Below are positions 13,396 through 26,065 of a stretch of DNA of 64,000 nucleotides, piece after piece. Within the stretch, counting starts at the first letter, position 1. Each line of letters opens with the position of its first letter. Where the stretch lies: positions 111,159 to 175,158 of the forward strand of contig LUCM01005922.1 in NCBI GenBank assembly GCA_008360955.1, given 5' to 3'. The notes below the pieces were generated by a model. That model was not told where the DNA came from. It was given only the letters and a program-made list of their open reading frames with translations, and did no database searches. The translations under genes were made by a program, and so were the position numbers. This DNA is from Fasciolopsis buskii. Lineage: Eukaryota; Platyhelminthes; Trematoda; Plagiorchiida; Fasciolidae.

Positions 13396-13679
13396 GGGGG
13401 GGTTAAAATTGGGAGTGAATTACCGAGGGAAGCTAACTGACAGTAAGGGTCTGAACAATAAGCATGAGAAAATGAGCCGGCAATTTTAATTTTATGCCGA
13501 AGCAGATAAGCGTGACTGCTCCGGAATTCGGTTTTTGGTACATCTTATAATCCGAAATGGTGCGCATGATCTGAGGCCAGTACACGAATTCGCTTGTGAA
13601 TTCATCAAACCTCCTTCATCAGTTGGTTTCTTCGTCAAAGTGTCGACAGCCGGTTAGATACAGTTTGCGCACCCAAAAT

Positions 13680-13707
13680 AGAGGGGAAACGATCAACTCT
13701 CCCCTCT
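13680..13707. repeat. Perfect 8-bp hairpin
   Basis: AGAGGGGA at 13680-13687 and its exact complement TCCCCTCT at 13700-13707 flank a 12-base loop, followed by TTTT. No gene or polymerase III box lies just upstream, so a terminator role is not supported. Confidence 0.5.
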
Positions 13708-14872
13708 TTTAATGGTTTATGTTAACTATTTTGAATCATACTGAGTGATTCTGTATGCTAATGGAAACATCTTTTCTCAGTCGTAAACAATTGGACCACT
13801 TGCAAAAACAGTAGAAAACCTGTATCACCGCGTACGAGTGCGGCCTAATTTGGATAGACGCCAAATTCAAAAAAACGTCTGACAAGAGCGTCCTACTGTT
13901 GATTGGCTATGGAATTAAAGTAAAACTGCAAAAGGCATTTAGTTTTAAAAAAAAAGACAACGATAACTGATTGTTTATTTATGGAATAGAAGAAAAAAAC
14001 GTTACAAGAACTGCTGGGACTTGTTTCATAAGATATTAAGATTAGCGGCCTTGGTCCAGTAACTCAAGCTGCTAGAGAAAGATTGTAGTCGGGCTGGTGG
14101 TTTTCTTCTAGCGGACCTCTCTGAGAAGACAAAGGGAAGGGAATGAGAACCTGCCCAAACTACTGGTCGTGAACATTTGAGGATATAAGAGTATTGCAAC
14201 GTAGATCTTGTATACCACCATATTGGTTTGGTTGTGTACGTGTTGATGTTGGCTAACACGCTTAGTCGGTTTTGGCTCAGGTTGATTTTTCTCTTCATGT
14301 AATTTTCAGGTCAGTCACACAACCGTTTTGAAGATCGTTGTCCCAATGCATGTTACATTTTGGCGTCACGGGCAACAAGACTCGAAATAAAAAAAGCGAG
14401 CGGCCTGTTATTTGTGGTTCGCGGTTATGAGACTCCTACTGGTTTACTGAATTGGCACGCCTTGTGTTGAATGAGGAACAGTAAGATTTAGGAGGTCATA
14501 TTGTTAATTGGAACGAAGGCTGGGATCCGGTAATGAATTCTGAAGTGGTCTGCCCTGTCTATCTACAAAGTTAAATATGCTCCCGATATATCTGAAATGT
14601 TCTTCCGTCAGGGGAAGCTGTTTATCGTACATTTTATGTACCGCCATATGGGTTGGTTGTTTAAGTGTTATGCACGCAGGACAGAGCTCTTCAATGGGGT
14701 CCATATACATCTGGATCTAAAATGAACAATTCAAAAGAAACCAACTAAGCCGAAGCCCAATAGGTGTGCCAACCAGCATCACTACTTACAGAAAGAAATC
14801 CAACATGGCAGTTGGCAACTTGCTTGTTACACTGCTCCCTCTAACGAAAGAACCGGAAACGACCGAAACTCT

Positions 14873-15060
14873 ATTTCGTTCAATAACAGTCAGTTAAAAC
14901 GATTGTGCGGCGGGAGGAACAGTTAGGGATTAGCTTTGTCGGTCGAGTTTCCCCTCGGTGTTCGACGAATTGGTGTCAACCTGGGGCTTGGAGAGACCCA
15001 TTGGTTCAGACCAAACAACCTTTCTGATGCAGTTTCGTCCTCCTTACAGTAGCACTCGGG
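14873..15060 (+). repeat. Unnamed dispersed repeat, copy 1
   Basis: This segment aligns with 52815-53015 in the same orientation. Shared blocks in order are TTCAATAA, a G-rich stretch (GTGCGGCGGGAGG here), GGATTAGCTTTGTCGGTCG, a segment ending in TTGGTGTCAACCT, and TTGGTTCAGACCAAACAACC. Indels and substitutions separate the copies. I do not recognise the family. It may be part of a larger transposon, and the matching frames give a short shared peptide around PLVQTKQ, but that is not enough to call it coding. Confidence 0.6.
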
Positions 15061-18000
15061 AAAACACGAGGATGACTGGAATAAACTCAAGCACTTTATT
15101 GGATGGTCTCACTGGAAAAGGAATGGATGCAGACTGAAATCTCCATTGAAATACTGTTATCCAACAGAAGGTAAATAAGATCAAGCAAAAAACTTCAGAG
15201 AATACTTCCACTTACAGGGAACGGTTGGAATGAAGTTCCATCGCCACAAATGGAAGTGCACTGTGTAATGTGAAAGCTTGATAATCATGATGGTAAACCC
15301 TGGTAGAATCCTCCTCCAGCAGTCCTTCACCTCATGTTCGAATGAAGGTTTTCAGAGTGATTAGTAAGATATATCGTTATTCTTCTTGGTTATGGAATGC
15401 AGGTAACCACCAGGTGGCCGGTACGAAAATGCGTCAGTCAGTGTTCATTCGGATTCAGAAAACGCCCACTTACTGTCGAAGACGATAGCTATGAATACCT
15501 TCCCATTTCCAGATTTGAAGGAAAAGTATTGCGTTGCTTGGGCTAGAGAGGTTCCCCTGGTGAGATTGGAAAAATCTACAGCGTTTCAAAGAGGTCTAGA
15601 AAATGTGAGGAAAGATAGAGAGGATGTAGTAAAATTGAAAATAAGTCAGAAGTATATGAGCGAACTGCAGTCAGGTTCGGGTACATTTTGCACGCCCAAT
15701 AAGCATGAAGCTGGCCTTTGGGCAAGGTCAGTAAAGAAATGGACTGAAAGAGTAAGATTGTTGACGAAGTTTAAGAGTGAAACACAACGGGTAGTAGAAC
15801 TCTCGGCAGAATCTCTGGGTGTATTGCACAACGGAGGTAAATAGGAAGTTCATAACCTGAAGCCTCCTCCTCCCTATTTTTATACACTCTCCAAACATAT
15901 CACAATGATGATATTTGCCATGTTTCGGCTTCATCAAGTTTACGCTTTCGCGCAGACCTGTCTGTCATTTGGCCGTCAGCCCAACTGTGAGAGCAGAACT
16001 AGCCCAATGGTAACAGCTAGTCTATCGTGAACGGTTGATAGATACATTTGATCTTTTGTTACCCTTCATATTGGCCCATACCCTTTCGCTGTCTCACGGT
16101 AGACCTACTGTCTTGGAACTTGGTCGATTTCATATCCTTATTTGTGCCTGCTGCCCTCTGCTCCGCCATCTACCGTTGTGTACTGTGCAACCTCTCGTTC
16201 CCCTTTTTGAGTACCGTAACCTACCACCTGCAGTTTCTCTTGTCTGGGTGCTAAATCTATCGGTCGCTGGTGACCCCGTTCCCTTGGCTATGGCTTTCTT
16301 ACTGCTTCCACAGCAGGCAATTTAATCTAAAGGATCAAGTGCTTCGTCTCTCATCCCTGATTGTCCCATTTTCGGTCCTTCATCACTCAGCTTTTCATAC
16401 ATACTGGGACCTGTTTCTGAGATATCAATATGTTCGCTTCTCCGATATTATGTTTGAGAAATCCTCTAATACGCACAGTTACTTGTCGTTCCCATGCTTG
16501 TCCCGAATTAACATTAAGCTTATGCGTATTGTTTGATCTGCCTTTTTAACAGCATGCGTTGGCTGTCTACAGAAAGTCCTTAGGACGAAGTGTGCGGCCG
16601 GCGACCGACGAATCACCGAAGCATTGGGCGAGAATCCAGTACCTTAGAATCATATCTTGTCAGTCGCTCAATGAGAATATGATACTATCCTACAAAGAAC
16701 TGAAAGCGAAAAATCTCCGCTTCTGCAGGCGTAAAAAAGTGAAGAATTCGCCATGTCAGTTCTTGTCCTCAGGCGTACTGTCAGTGACTTTGTTCTGCGG
16801 GAAATAATGTTTGTTACTTTTAAGCTGACGTCAACTTTACCAAATTGTCCACACTTAAAACCAAAGGCCTGATTAGTCTGTTATGCGCGCAGATGAAATG
16901 AAAAATTCTCCACCGACGCTTGAGACTGGTTTCGCAGTTATTGTCGATCATCAGGTTTACACTCCCTGTCCTACCGTACTCAGCTATCTCCAGAGTCCCT
17001 GGTTGATCTGAAATTACAATTTCATTGTAACTACGGCTATGGAAGAAGATTTCATTTTGGCGGATGTATGAATTTCAGTTAGTTTGACTGGAACATCTCT
17101 ATGCGAATCATCAGTCAGACAAATAAAAACATTCCTGTAAATAAAACACGTTTGTTTGATGATAATCTTGTCCAGAACGTAGCTTGATGACAAAAAACAG
17201 TCACGCCACAGGACTGAATACAGCATTGAATTTCACAACAGGTAATTTTCACTTCATTCACAATTCAGCTGTGTGGGTCACAGTTTATTGATTTCTAAAC
17301 CCCGATTTCACAGAAGAGGTTGGTGCCATCGGTGCACTGTGCATTGGATCATTTTACGCATGGAGAACATGCATTTCGCCCCGTCCAAACTCATTCGGTT
17401 ATCGCATGCCATTTGGAGGAGTGATCTGAACGAGAACAAATTTTTATTGTTCCGTCAAAAAGTCGAATTATAGACCACTGTTTTTAATGATCTAGACTAA
17501 AGTGCCGCAAGAAAGCACATAAAACAGACGTCATTAAAATGGATATATATAATATATAATATATTTATGCATTCCTCGACAACGCGGCTCGAAAAGATAA
17601 GGGAACACTGATAACAGCGACAGCTGTCACACGCACCATTTTGTTCAACAAAAAGATAGCCATTCTCGCATAGCACCTCTCAGCATTGGAATAATACCAT
17701 GATGCATTTCTCGAAAGTACAGGGTTGTTCCTTCTGTCGGTCGTCATCACGGGCAAGAAATGCAGTATTGTGATAACGTGTTATCTGATCGATACATCTT
17801 TTACTGATTTTTTGTTTATATTCTTCTGAGCGCAGCGATACTTAACAATAAAAACAGCAAATGATTTTGAGGTTGCATAATCGAAAAACAAAGGTCTGTG
17901 GTTCAACAAATAGAATGGGTGATACCGAAAAATGGACGGATTATAATTAACTCACACAGACAAAATAATGGATTAGACAGCGAAGTCTAAATCGCACAAT

Positions 18001-20792
18001 AAGTCGTAGCGTGACTATTTATAGTATAACGTTGCTGCGCAGAACATCAGATACAACAGCCGGAAAGCCGACGCACAAGAAGAATTACAATTCTTCGTAG
18101 CGGAGTTCAGCACTGAAAACGGTTAGCTTTAGAGGGCTTTACGTTTTGTCATTTGGCTTTGCTTTGTACGAATAAAACGAACGCTCAGTGCATGATTTCC
18201 ATTTATTGAAGAGAGTGGTGATCGATCAAGTTACGAGCGAATCTAATATCTCAGATATGCCGTGTATAATGCATAGTGTGTTTCTGTAATTTTTCGGCCA
18301 CATTCAAATTGTGTAGCTTCGGTGAAATTGTGATGTTTCATCCGTCTTTGGCCATTCGTGGCCAACTTCATACGACGGATTGCGCTCGTAACGTGTACGA
18401 GGTTTCTCTTATTTCGCATTCTGAGGTTTCTAACATAGTGAGTAAAGCGTCCTCGTAACATCCTATAAATTTAAAGTCACCTCTTATTTTATTCGTCTCT
18501 AGACTGGAGGTTCCACCTTCAACTTTTCAACTTTTCCGTTGTTAGAAGTTGGGGAATGCTTTGATCTGAACACATATGGATGCCTCATTTTAACTACTAG
18601 TCATTTTTACGAGAAGAAGAGAGGCGATCAGGATAAATCTTACGGCAATTCAGGGGACTACCTTTAGGTTGAAACTTTGGTTGCTCATGGTATTAACCAA
18701 TGACCAAAGTTTTGAAATGATTTACTAGGAGAAGCATCGATAACGCATTTTTAGGCGGAACCTGTAAATACCAAAACAAGAGAACAAGCGAATATGGAAA
18801 CATGTTACTTCTTACATCTCGACATTCTTAAACGAGAATAAACATGCCCGAATTGATGATGATTTTAATGATGAGTATGAAACTGATGTTTCTGACGATC
18901 ATGGTGATGATTATGATGATTTTGACAGTGAGCATGATGATGCGAGTTACGGGGATGAATTTCCCGACCAATTCGTCACGAGCATAATATTCGTTTGTTC
19001 ACGATAACACAACCAGATACAATCGTGTTATAATTCCAATAGAACTGAACTAAATTATGGTTTAATTTTTGCTCGGTCCTTGGTCGATCCATTAAGTCTA
19101 ATACGAAACTATGGCTTTCGCATCGATTAAAGTAACACTCGGCAAGGATTTGACTGAAATTCAGGACATATGACAGGCTATTAGCATTCAGCATTTAGAA
19201 AAAATAGTCAATTTTGTCGGTCCCATTTCGTCCTTGGCTCCCTGGTGGTTTTCAAATAACCGTCTCATTCTTGTTCTCAGTGATTCCAGTTTCAGATACC
19301 GGGTGGAAATAGTCATTCTCGAAGAATATTTGCTCTCGATTATGTTTTGAACTAAGTGCCCTAGGCAAACCATTTGCCCGAATTGCGTGATTTCCACTGA
19401 AATCTAAAAGGAGAAGAAAAACGGAAAACTCACGATATACAATCTGGCGCATTGAATTTGGAAGTAAATATCCACAGTTTGTTCGATTTTTACACAGATT
19501 CCATTCCACCTAATCTGCGAAGCAGCATGAAACACCGGCAGTTTGTCCTGCTTGTCTAAATTCTCATGTGCGCATTAATATGCCTGATGAACGGCCGCCA
19601 GCCCGTAAGTTGAGTAGACAATAGATTCCGATCGAATGCTTTCAGTTTTCTAGTCAAACGTGTTACTGTCGCGATTGTAGTAGGCGCGGAATTCTCACGA
19701 CCTGTTCATTCCACAAATGGTTGAGTGAAATGACCCGGGAGATGCTGGAAAGAATATTCCCGGCATTTGCAAGTTTGGCTCACAGGTTAGTTATATTTGG
19801 TTAATTCAGGCTCACGTTTCAGCAGGAATTATTTGGTGGGTTGACACATAAAAATTGCGCAATGGTAGACTATAGAAAGATTTGCGAGACAAAATACAGT
19901 AATAGAACGACAGCGTGAGAAAATGTAGGAGTGTACTCTGTTAGAATAATGTTGTTCTATTTGAAAATAGGTTTTTGTTCTTCTTTTGAACTATCTTCTT
20001 CTGCTTGGAACTGAGTCCTTCCACTCGCATCCGATAGTATTGTAATTTTGCAGATTTGGTGCACTCTGACAATATTCTGATCTCCAAACACCTAGGAACG
20101 GGGAATGTAAGTGAGTTTACAAAGACTAAACATATTTAGTAAGTAAATGAGGAAACCAGAAGAAAATTATGCTACAGTTTCCATTATCCCTAAGCACTGG
20201 AAGATACGCGTGGCAGGTTTAGACAATCCAAACCAACTGGCAGGTGGGATTGACGTGAGATTGAAAATAAATGGTTGCTATCAGTGCACTCTTTTGCAAA
20301 GTGCATGAAAAGCACCATTTTAGAACGAGCACAATTCTTCATTGATTTATTTTGAAATTAAACACAATGTAGGTCGATCGGCGATGGGACGGTTCGAAAT
20401 GATGATCTTGGATTTATACCACGACAATGGTGATTGTTTGCTCATAGTCGATCCACAGCTTAAATCAAATGGTTTTACTCGTGACCAACCATGTAGACAC
20501 GTTTGATATTCTCGAACAAGGACTGTGTAAATTCGGTGTCGGCTTTTTCCTAGTGGCCAGACCACTTTAGGGACAACTGATACATTCGGCAATGACGAAG
20601 ACAAGATTATCAAATGGAGATTTCCAGAAGATGCAATTGGTAAAAAATTCGTATGGCAGTCGGAGCCTGATGATTAGAGTAGCTTGTGGTTAAAATAATG
20701 ACTTCGTCTCAAGAATGCTTTGAAAACTGCTACGCATCTGCAATGAACATATCTGTGCGAGGAAAAGCAATTGCTATCATTGAGGATTTTTG
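15061..20792. other. Unassigned non-coding stretch
   Basis: There is no recognisable gene. The longest stop-free frame runs about 15404-15844 (+, roughly 146 codons, charged, ending in a stop) and resembles no family I know. An AT-rich simple run lies at 17541-17572. A degenerate GAT-rich stretch lies at 18850-18960. Immediately left of the inverted-repeat arm (20.35-20.79 kb) the LINE homology stops and the sequence becomes unrelated. Confidence 0.45.
18850..18960. repeat. Degenerate GAT-repeat stretch
   Basis: Repeated GATGAT units diverged by substitutions. On the plus strand one frame reads as an acidic, Asp-rich peptide ending at a stop near 19009, with no methionine. Simple-repeat decay explains it without a gene. 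Confidence 0.6.
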
Positions 20793-22491
20793 AAGTCGAG
20801 GAAACCCTCAATCCCAGATACAGACTGAGAGACAGCAAAGTCTTCAGCGTATTTGAATAGTTTGTACTTCGCGAATGCATATTGAAAGCAAATGAAGAGA
20901 AAGGACAGATGCAGTGTTGACACTCGTAATTACTAAACGAAATTTGGTCAGTTACGGTAACGAACGGATAAAAATTACCACTAAGTACGGACTTGGCTTC
21001 AACCCAGTCTGCTCCAATGAAGTCAACTAGAAGACCACGGTTGAACAGGAACAATTTCAAGTTCTGTTTACAACTCACGGATTTATATACGGAGCTGGAA
21101 GTATTCCGATTGACGGGATACGTTCCGTCAAATTGTCATCGCGGAATGTTTGGATTTCAGGACCGCTTGTCGTTAGGGTTCCCGTTGGTCGCCTGTCATT
21201 GCAGACCAGCGTGAATCTGTATCAGACTGTGTTATGTGGTTTGCGCGTAAACCCACCACAACAGCTCCTTCGAAGCCTTCAGAATTACTAACCGATGGAG
21301 TAGACATTCTCCGTCCCAGTTATGTGCACCGATTTCTATTGGCGAAGTAGTCTGATGACCATGACAAGAAGCGAACTGTTCAAGTTTGTGAAGATGTAAG
21401 TGTCGTGGAAGAGAATCGAAAGCAGAAGAAAAATCTAACAAATTATTTTAGACAGATTTGGCGGATGTTTCCGAGGCTTTGAAGATAATATGAACCGGAG
21501 AAGCAACAGTATTCAAGCTGGACCTTTTTGCTCTGTACGCAAACTGAAAGGAGTTGTGGGACACAATAACAGAAGAAGTTGCACGTCTCAGGCGGCGCGC
21601 TCTGTGAATTCAAGACCGCAAAATGTAAAAGCGATGGGATTAAACGTTGGGCTGGAATAATGGAGATGGGCGAAAAAGTGACTGGTTTCCAACACTATGG
21701 AATTGAATGTTTTCCTACGAATGTGCAAAGAGCGGAAGTAAATCCATCGGATAGTGAAGCAGCACTATATTTAAGAGCAAGTGAAAATATAATATCAAGA
21801 CATAACTGTGGGTATTTTGATGGAGCGAGCGAGTCCGAATACTTCTTTCTTAGAAAAGGGTTTTACATCTGCAGATTCATCCGGGAACCATGAGAATGCA
21901 GAATAATTACATGGATAAATAAACGCTCGGTCGACACTTTCTACATCTACAGTATGGTTCATTGGTTTTGTTTTTTTCCCACACAAAAGCCGAATTCCTT
22001 GTCAGAGGCGTCTGCTGTTGTAGCTGGTCAAGAGCTGGCTTGCGTACGACGAGTCGGTTCGATTTCCTTCTTTTGATGTTAAGGATGAGAGGAATCTGAC
22101 TTTCTGGGAATCAAGTAATTTACAGCAGTGTTCCTTCCGTCTCTTTAAGGCCATCAGTGTGGGTGAGGCCATACAGCCGTTACAGGGAAAATTGTTTCTA
22201 GAGGGTAGCAAATATCAAAAATTAGGTTGCGTGTATCTACAAAAAGGTTCACATTATTACCTAGAGATTCAAAAGGAGACAACGAGTTTGCTTAGAAAAG
22301 AGATCTTCGAAGGAGAAGAAGAAAAAGATGAATGTTTTCCCCAGAAAAATTACGTAGCAGTATTTCGATTTGGTTAGACTGAAAGATTGGAAAGCTGTCC
22401 GGAAATAAACTTTGGATTTTAAAAATAACAAAAAATGATCACTGGTTGAATTCGGAGCACGTGTTTTAAGATGGAATAATCGGGCATTATT
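20793..22491 (-). repeat. Inverted repeat, left arm (internal LINE fragment)
   Basis: Every base of this arm pairs with 27478-29176 in reverse orientation with no indels: the sum of paired coordinates is always 49969. I found four mismatches (20843, about 22318, 22451, 22480) in about 1.7 kb. Read on the minus strand, the arm begins just before the endonuclease SDH motif (22435-22443) and ends just after the reverse transcriptase palm motif, here YAED at 20840-20851. Between them are the linker (21986-21795), the PIAFTFCGLEFTE block and LDFSSAFDSLPRH (near 21441). Stops and frameshifts are shared with the right arm. At both ends the LINE homology stops abruptly: outside 20793 and beyond about 22505 the sequence no longer matches the family. 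It is therefore an internal piece lacking the LINE 3' end. Confidence 0.93.
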
Positions 22492-23657
22492 GGCAATAAT
22501 TGTGGATTCCACTTAGCGGAATGCAAATTACGTTTCAGTAAGGAAACATGACATCCATAATTCTACTTTACCAAGTTGCTTGCACGTTCCGTAGGGCTAT
22601 TTAAATATGACTTATTAGTCTATCTTGGAAGTTCGGTAATTGTGTGTACAATAAAACACTGTCTTATCCAGGTAGCTACTAGCAGCTATCTGAGGGGTCG
22701 TCATTTTAGAATTGGATTTGGATTTAGCGTAGGATATTTATTGCGCTAGGGATCTACTTGAACGATATCAAAGAAATTTACACTCACCAAACAATATGCA
22801 AAGGCAGAAAATACGACCGGATGGGAGTTGTTCATATTTGGTTCGGCAATATATTTTAGGGGAAAAGAAGTGCCTTGGTCATTGTAAAGGGCCATGATAA
22901 GGCGAACCCCAGAATAGCGTACGAACTGTACCTGTAGAAGGATGCGGGTGGTTTAAAACAGTACCAAGCTAAGCTACCAAAGTGATGATTTGTCAATAGG
23001 ATAAAAGTGAACAGTATAAACTTTGCAACTTAAAGTTTCCTCCTGAGACGACAACGCATATATTGTAATTTGAGTGTGAATTTCGAACCCGCGAAGGGCG
23101 TTTTGGGCGTAGTGTTCCAGGAATTGTCCACTGCAATGCCCAGTACGGAAATTGGAGGGCGGTGATTAGGACTGGAGAAGTGGTACATTAGAATTCAAGT
23201 TACAGCTAGATTTTCTCCCAGGAGGATGATCCCACGATGGAACAGATTATTAAAATCTTAGGTCAGATTTCGAAATAAGGGTTAGTTTAGACAGGTCCCT
23301 TATCCGTCCTAATGAAGGACTTATCTAAAGTTGGAAAACTGAGTATGTTAAATTGCAGATGCACTAAGTCTAACACTTCCTGTTTTAGAAGGATATGCAT
23401 ATAAGTGAAATCTGCGAACAGTCACCAAAAATAGCGCAATCTAAAAACCCGGGTAGATTCAAACGAGATTTCGTCTTGTTTACGCTGAGCTGATCCAAGT
23501 TAATTTAGAATCTGGAGTATACTCTCCTAAATTGTAAAACACTGTCCAAGTAATTCGTCATAAGAGACCCTATTCATCCGCACATTTTACAGAATTCTAA
23601 CACGCATTAACCGTTGTAGGACCCCATCTACTTCGAAATGCGGAAACCGTATGCATG
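22492..23657. other. Spacer of the inverted repeat, first part
   Basis: No gene or repeat is recognised. Just right of the arm, AATTATT followed by AATAATGCCCG matches the right-arm edge with a small gap, so the true duplication edge may lie at about 22505 rather than 22491. Confidence 0.4.
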
Positions 23658-24120
23658 TGTATTGTATTGTATTGTATTGTATTGCATTGCATATATTTTT
23701 GCGTACAGAATGTCGCATTTCAGTCAAGAAACGTGAGGGCAAATATGAAAAAGTCCAATTCATCACATTGTAAAAATGAAATATAAATTCAGTGAGGAAT
23801 GATTTGTGTACATTATCATAGGTTGCTTAGAGAGTCGACTGAAACACGGTCACGGTTAGTTGGGAAGTATGCTAAATATGTGACGGTGTAGACTCCATGG
23901 ATGTTAATTCTAGACGGAAAAGAACAAAAACTGGATCGTGTTGAAATATGAAATCCTTTGTTGAAATCGGATATTTTGTTATGGATGGAACCGTGTGTTT
24001 ATTGTCAGACTGACCCATCAGTTTGTGACTGAACCTTTTTCGGGTAATTCAACTGATTTTACCTGTCCGGGTGCCCACTAAGGCGTTTGGGTATTGTGAT
24101 CAACTACCAATTCTCACAAA
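23658..24120 (-). mobile_element. CR1/Jockey-like LINE, copy C (3'-end fragment)
   Basis: Read on the minus strand, this is the last few hundred bases of the same LINE family. A C-terminal block (KYPISTKDFIFQHDP) aligns with KCRSHISTRSVFLSIP of copy A. It is followed by CTGAAATGCGACATT (complement of CATTTCAG at 23716-23723), the family 3' motif TACGCAAAA (complement at 23696-23704), and a terminal (AATAC)n tail seen on the plus strand as GTATT units at 23658-23684. The coding part is short, consistent with a 5'-truncated insertion typical of target-primed reverse transcription. It lies between the arms of the inverted repeat. Confidence 0.75.
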
Positions 24121-25970
24121 ACAAGGGAAAAGTGTTCAGATGTTTTTAATCCAGAAAAACAGCATTTGTTATTTCTATTCAGCAGTGAAAAGATGAGTGT
24201 GATGATCAGTTTTCGATAAAACAAACCATTACAGGAATAAACCGTTCTGGTCCATCTAACCATCAGATAGTTTAGCAGTTATCCACTGAGTCCTCGCTGT
24301 AGTGCTTTGCTGTGGCTAGTGTATCATCTTTGTAGTTCCCAAGGCATAGTTCCTAATGTGGCTCTCGTAATGGTTCCGTAACTCCGTTACTTTTTCATCG
24401 GTTTAATTATTGATTTTACCTCACAAATAACTGACGGGCGCAACTTTCACTCCAAGCGCAGCACATGGTGACTGTCGGTCAATACTTCGATTCAAATGTG
24501 CCATCTTCGTCGAAATTCATGTTTCACAGAACGACTAGAAATTGGAAATACAGGTTGCGTCGTCTGATCGTTTATCAATCATACCTGCTAAACGGGACAG
24601 ATTAAAGTGCAACCTGTGAACTAAAAACACCGGACGTTTGCATGCTCTCTAGCTCCGTGGTCGTCGTAGGTTCTCCCCCATTGTTTTCGACTGGTGCAGC
24701 CTTTAAAACGAATCTCATGACTCCGGCTCGCTCAGTGAACGCGTGTGAACTAAAGGTTCAACGAAGGAAAATAGTTCAGGAGGGCGTTCTTCCGCATACT
24801 GATTGTGTTCCATCAGGTACTCAGTCAGGTAAGCCGGCTGAAATACGATTGTTCACATCCCATAAGAAGTTGGCAGACTTGAATTTGTTTGTTTAATGAG
24901 AATAAGCGAGCGCTTACCGGTGCACTGATACTAAAATAAGTGGTCAGAACACAGATCAGACCCTTCCCTGGGCGCCTGTTAACCGTAAAACAGGTAGCAC
25001 AACACATAAAACGTCTATGTTAGCAGAATACGAATAAATTAAGTTAGGAAGCTGAATACCAAAAAATGTATCAATTGAGTAATGAGATACGTTACAGCTG
25101 TTTGCATTGATCTACTCTCATGCTAAGATAGAGTGTGTATACAATGAAAACCGGATGGAAGACGCTGGTGCACAATTACCAAAGGAAAAAATCTCAATAG
25201 ACTAGTCAAACAAATTGGAGGACATTACAGTACACTGAAGTGAGATGGGAACAACCTTGTCCAGACGGTAAAAAGAAGCTAGAAATCTGGTCTATATATG
25301 CAGCCCTAAAGTTCAGGCGAATATAGGTACGGTCTGGGTGATTCAGTTAATAAAACCAAGGATCGACTATTGCATCGGTCTTACTTAATATTTCAACTTG
25401 ACTATCGAATGGAGGCGAAAGCATCCGCGTGAAAGTTACATGGGATACCGCGCAACCATGGAAACTCATTATTTTCTACGTCGTTGTTTTATGTAATGCA
25501 ACAGCAATGCCCCCCGCAGGAAACGTACCAGTATACGGCGCCGTAATTTGCTCTTTTACGTCACTCACATTCCTGGTCTCAGTGTTTGGTCATGCGCAAA
25601 TAATTTCACTCGTCATATCATGTTCAGCAAATTTGTTTTCAATGAGAAAGTGTTGAGTTAAGACGAAAATGGGTCACCGGTGGTAAATGCCGAGGATTTT
25701 GACAACGGCTTCACCATCTGACGACTTTTTCTTGAGTTTATTGCTCAATTCTCCGAGAGGCCAAAATATCTGATCCTTGAAATACATTGATCACGATGGC
25801 TGTGAAGCGGAGCATTTGTAGACGGAACAACAATGAAACGCAGAGGACGCTGATGTCTAAGTATATGTGCACCCCGTTTTTCAGCAACTTATACAAAATT
25901 CTCTTAATTGCTCTAATGGCATTAACGGTGGCAAGTCATTGTGCATGGTTTTCACAAATAGGGTTGTAGT
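24121..25970. other. Unassigned part of the inverted-repeat spacer
   Basis: No gene or RNA is recognised. Short open frames at 24642-24896 and 25429-25656 resemble no family I know. Confidence 0.4.
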
Positions 25971-26065
25971 CACTAGTTGGCTGAGGAGGATTCGAACTCA
26001 CCAAGTACACATTTTACAGTAACGATGCTGATCATGTGACCAGCACTGGTCACAAGCCACCACAA
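25915..26065 (-). repeat. Possible tRNA-like SINE head
   Basis: On the minus strand a B-box-like GAGTTCGAATCC (complement at 25990-26001) follows an A-box-like segment, with ATCGTTACTGTAAAATG between them. That stretch resembles ATCGTTCTTGTTAAAATG of the 45.45 kb SINE. About 11 bases past the B box comes CTAGTGA, a small ACAA/TTGT hairpin and GAAAAC, faintly like a hammerhead core. The similarity is weak and the body does not clearly match the other SINEs. Confidence 0.35.

Larger units (their letters stand above)
12191..14872. other. Unassigned stretch upstream of LINE copy A
   Basis: The first few hundred bases may hold unrecognised 5' LINE sequence (minus strand, 12.2-12.5 kb). Beyond that I see only a TG microsatellite (13.35 kb), a small perfect hairpin (13.68 kb), and two minus-strand segments near 14.22 and 14.65 kb that share about 40 similar bases (ACAACCAAACCAATATGGTG against ACAACCAACCCATATGGCGG), which could belong to a further repeat family. 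Confidence 0.4.

Noticed and set aside
15404..15844. Stop-free frame of about 146 codons on the plus strand, charged C-terminal half
   Set aside because: About one or two frames this long are expected by chance in six frames of 64 kb at this base composition; no family recognised and no clear splice context.
15920..15960. Minus-strand TTGATGAAGCCGAAACATGG
   Set aside because: CTGATGA-like and GAAAC strands are only four bases apart, so no stem II loop can form.
21579..21893. 104-codon frames repeated in both arms (also 28076-28390)
   Set aside because: Antisense shadows of the decayed LINE; identity between arms reflects the inverted repeat, not protein conservation.
24905..24960. GTGCACTGATACTAAAATAAG, similar to the SINE ribozyme segment
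   Set aside because: No B box upstream and the strands of stem I do not pair.
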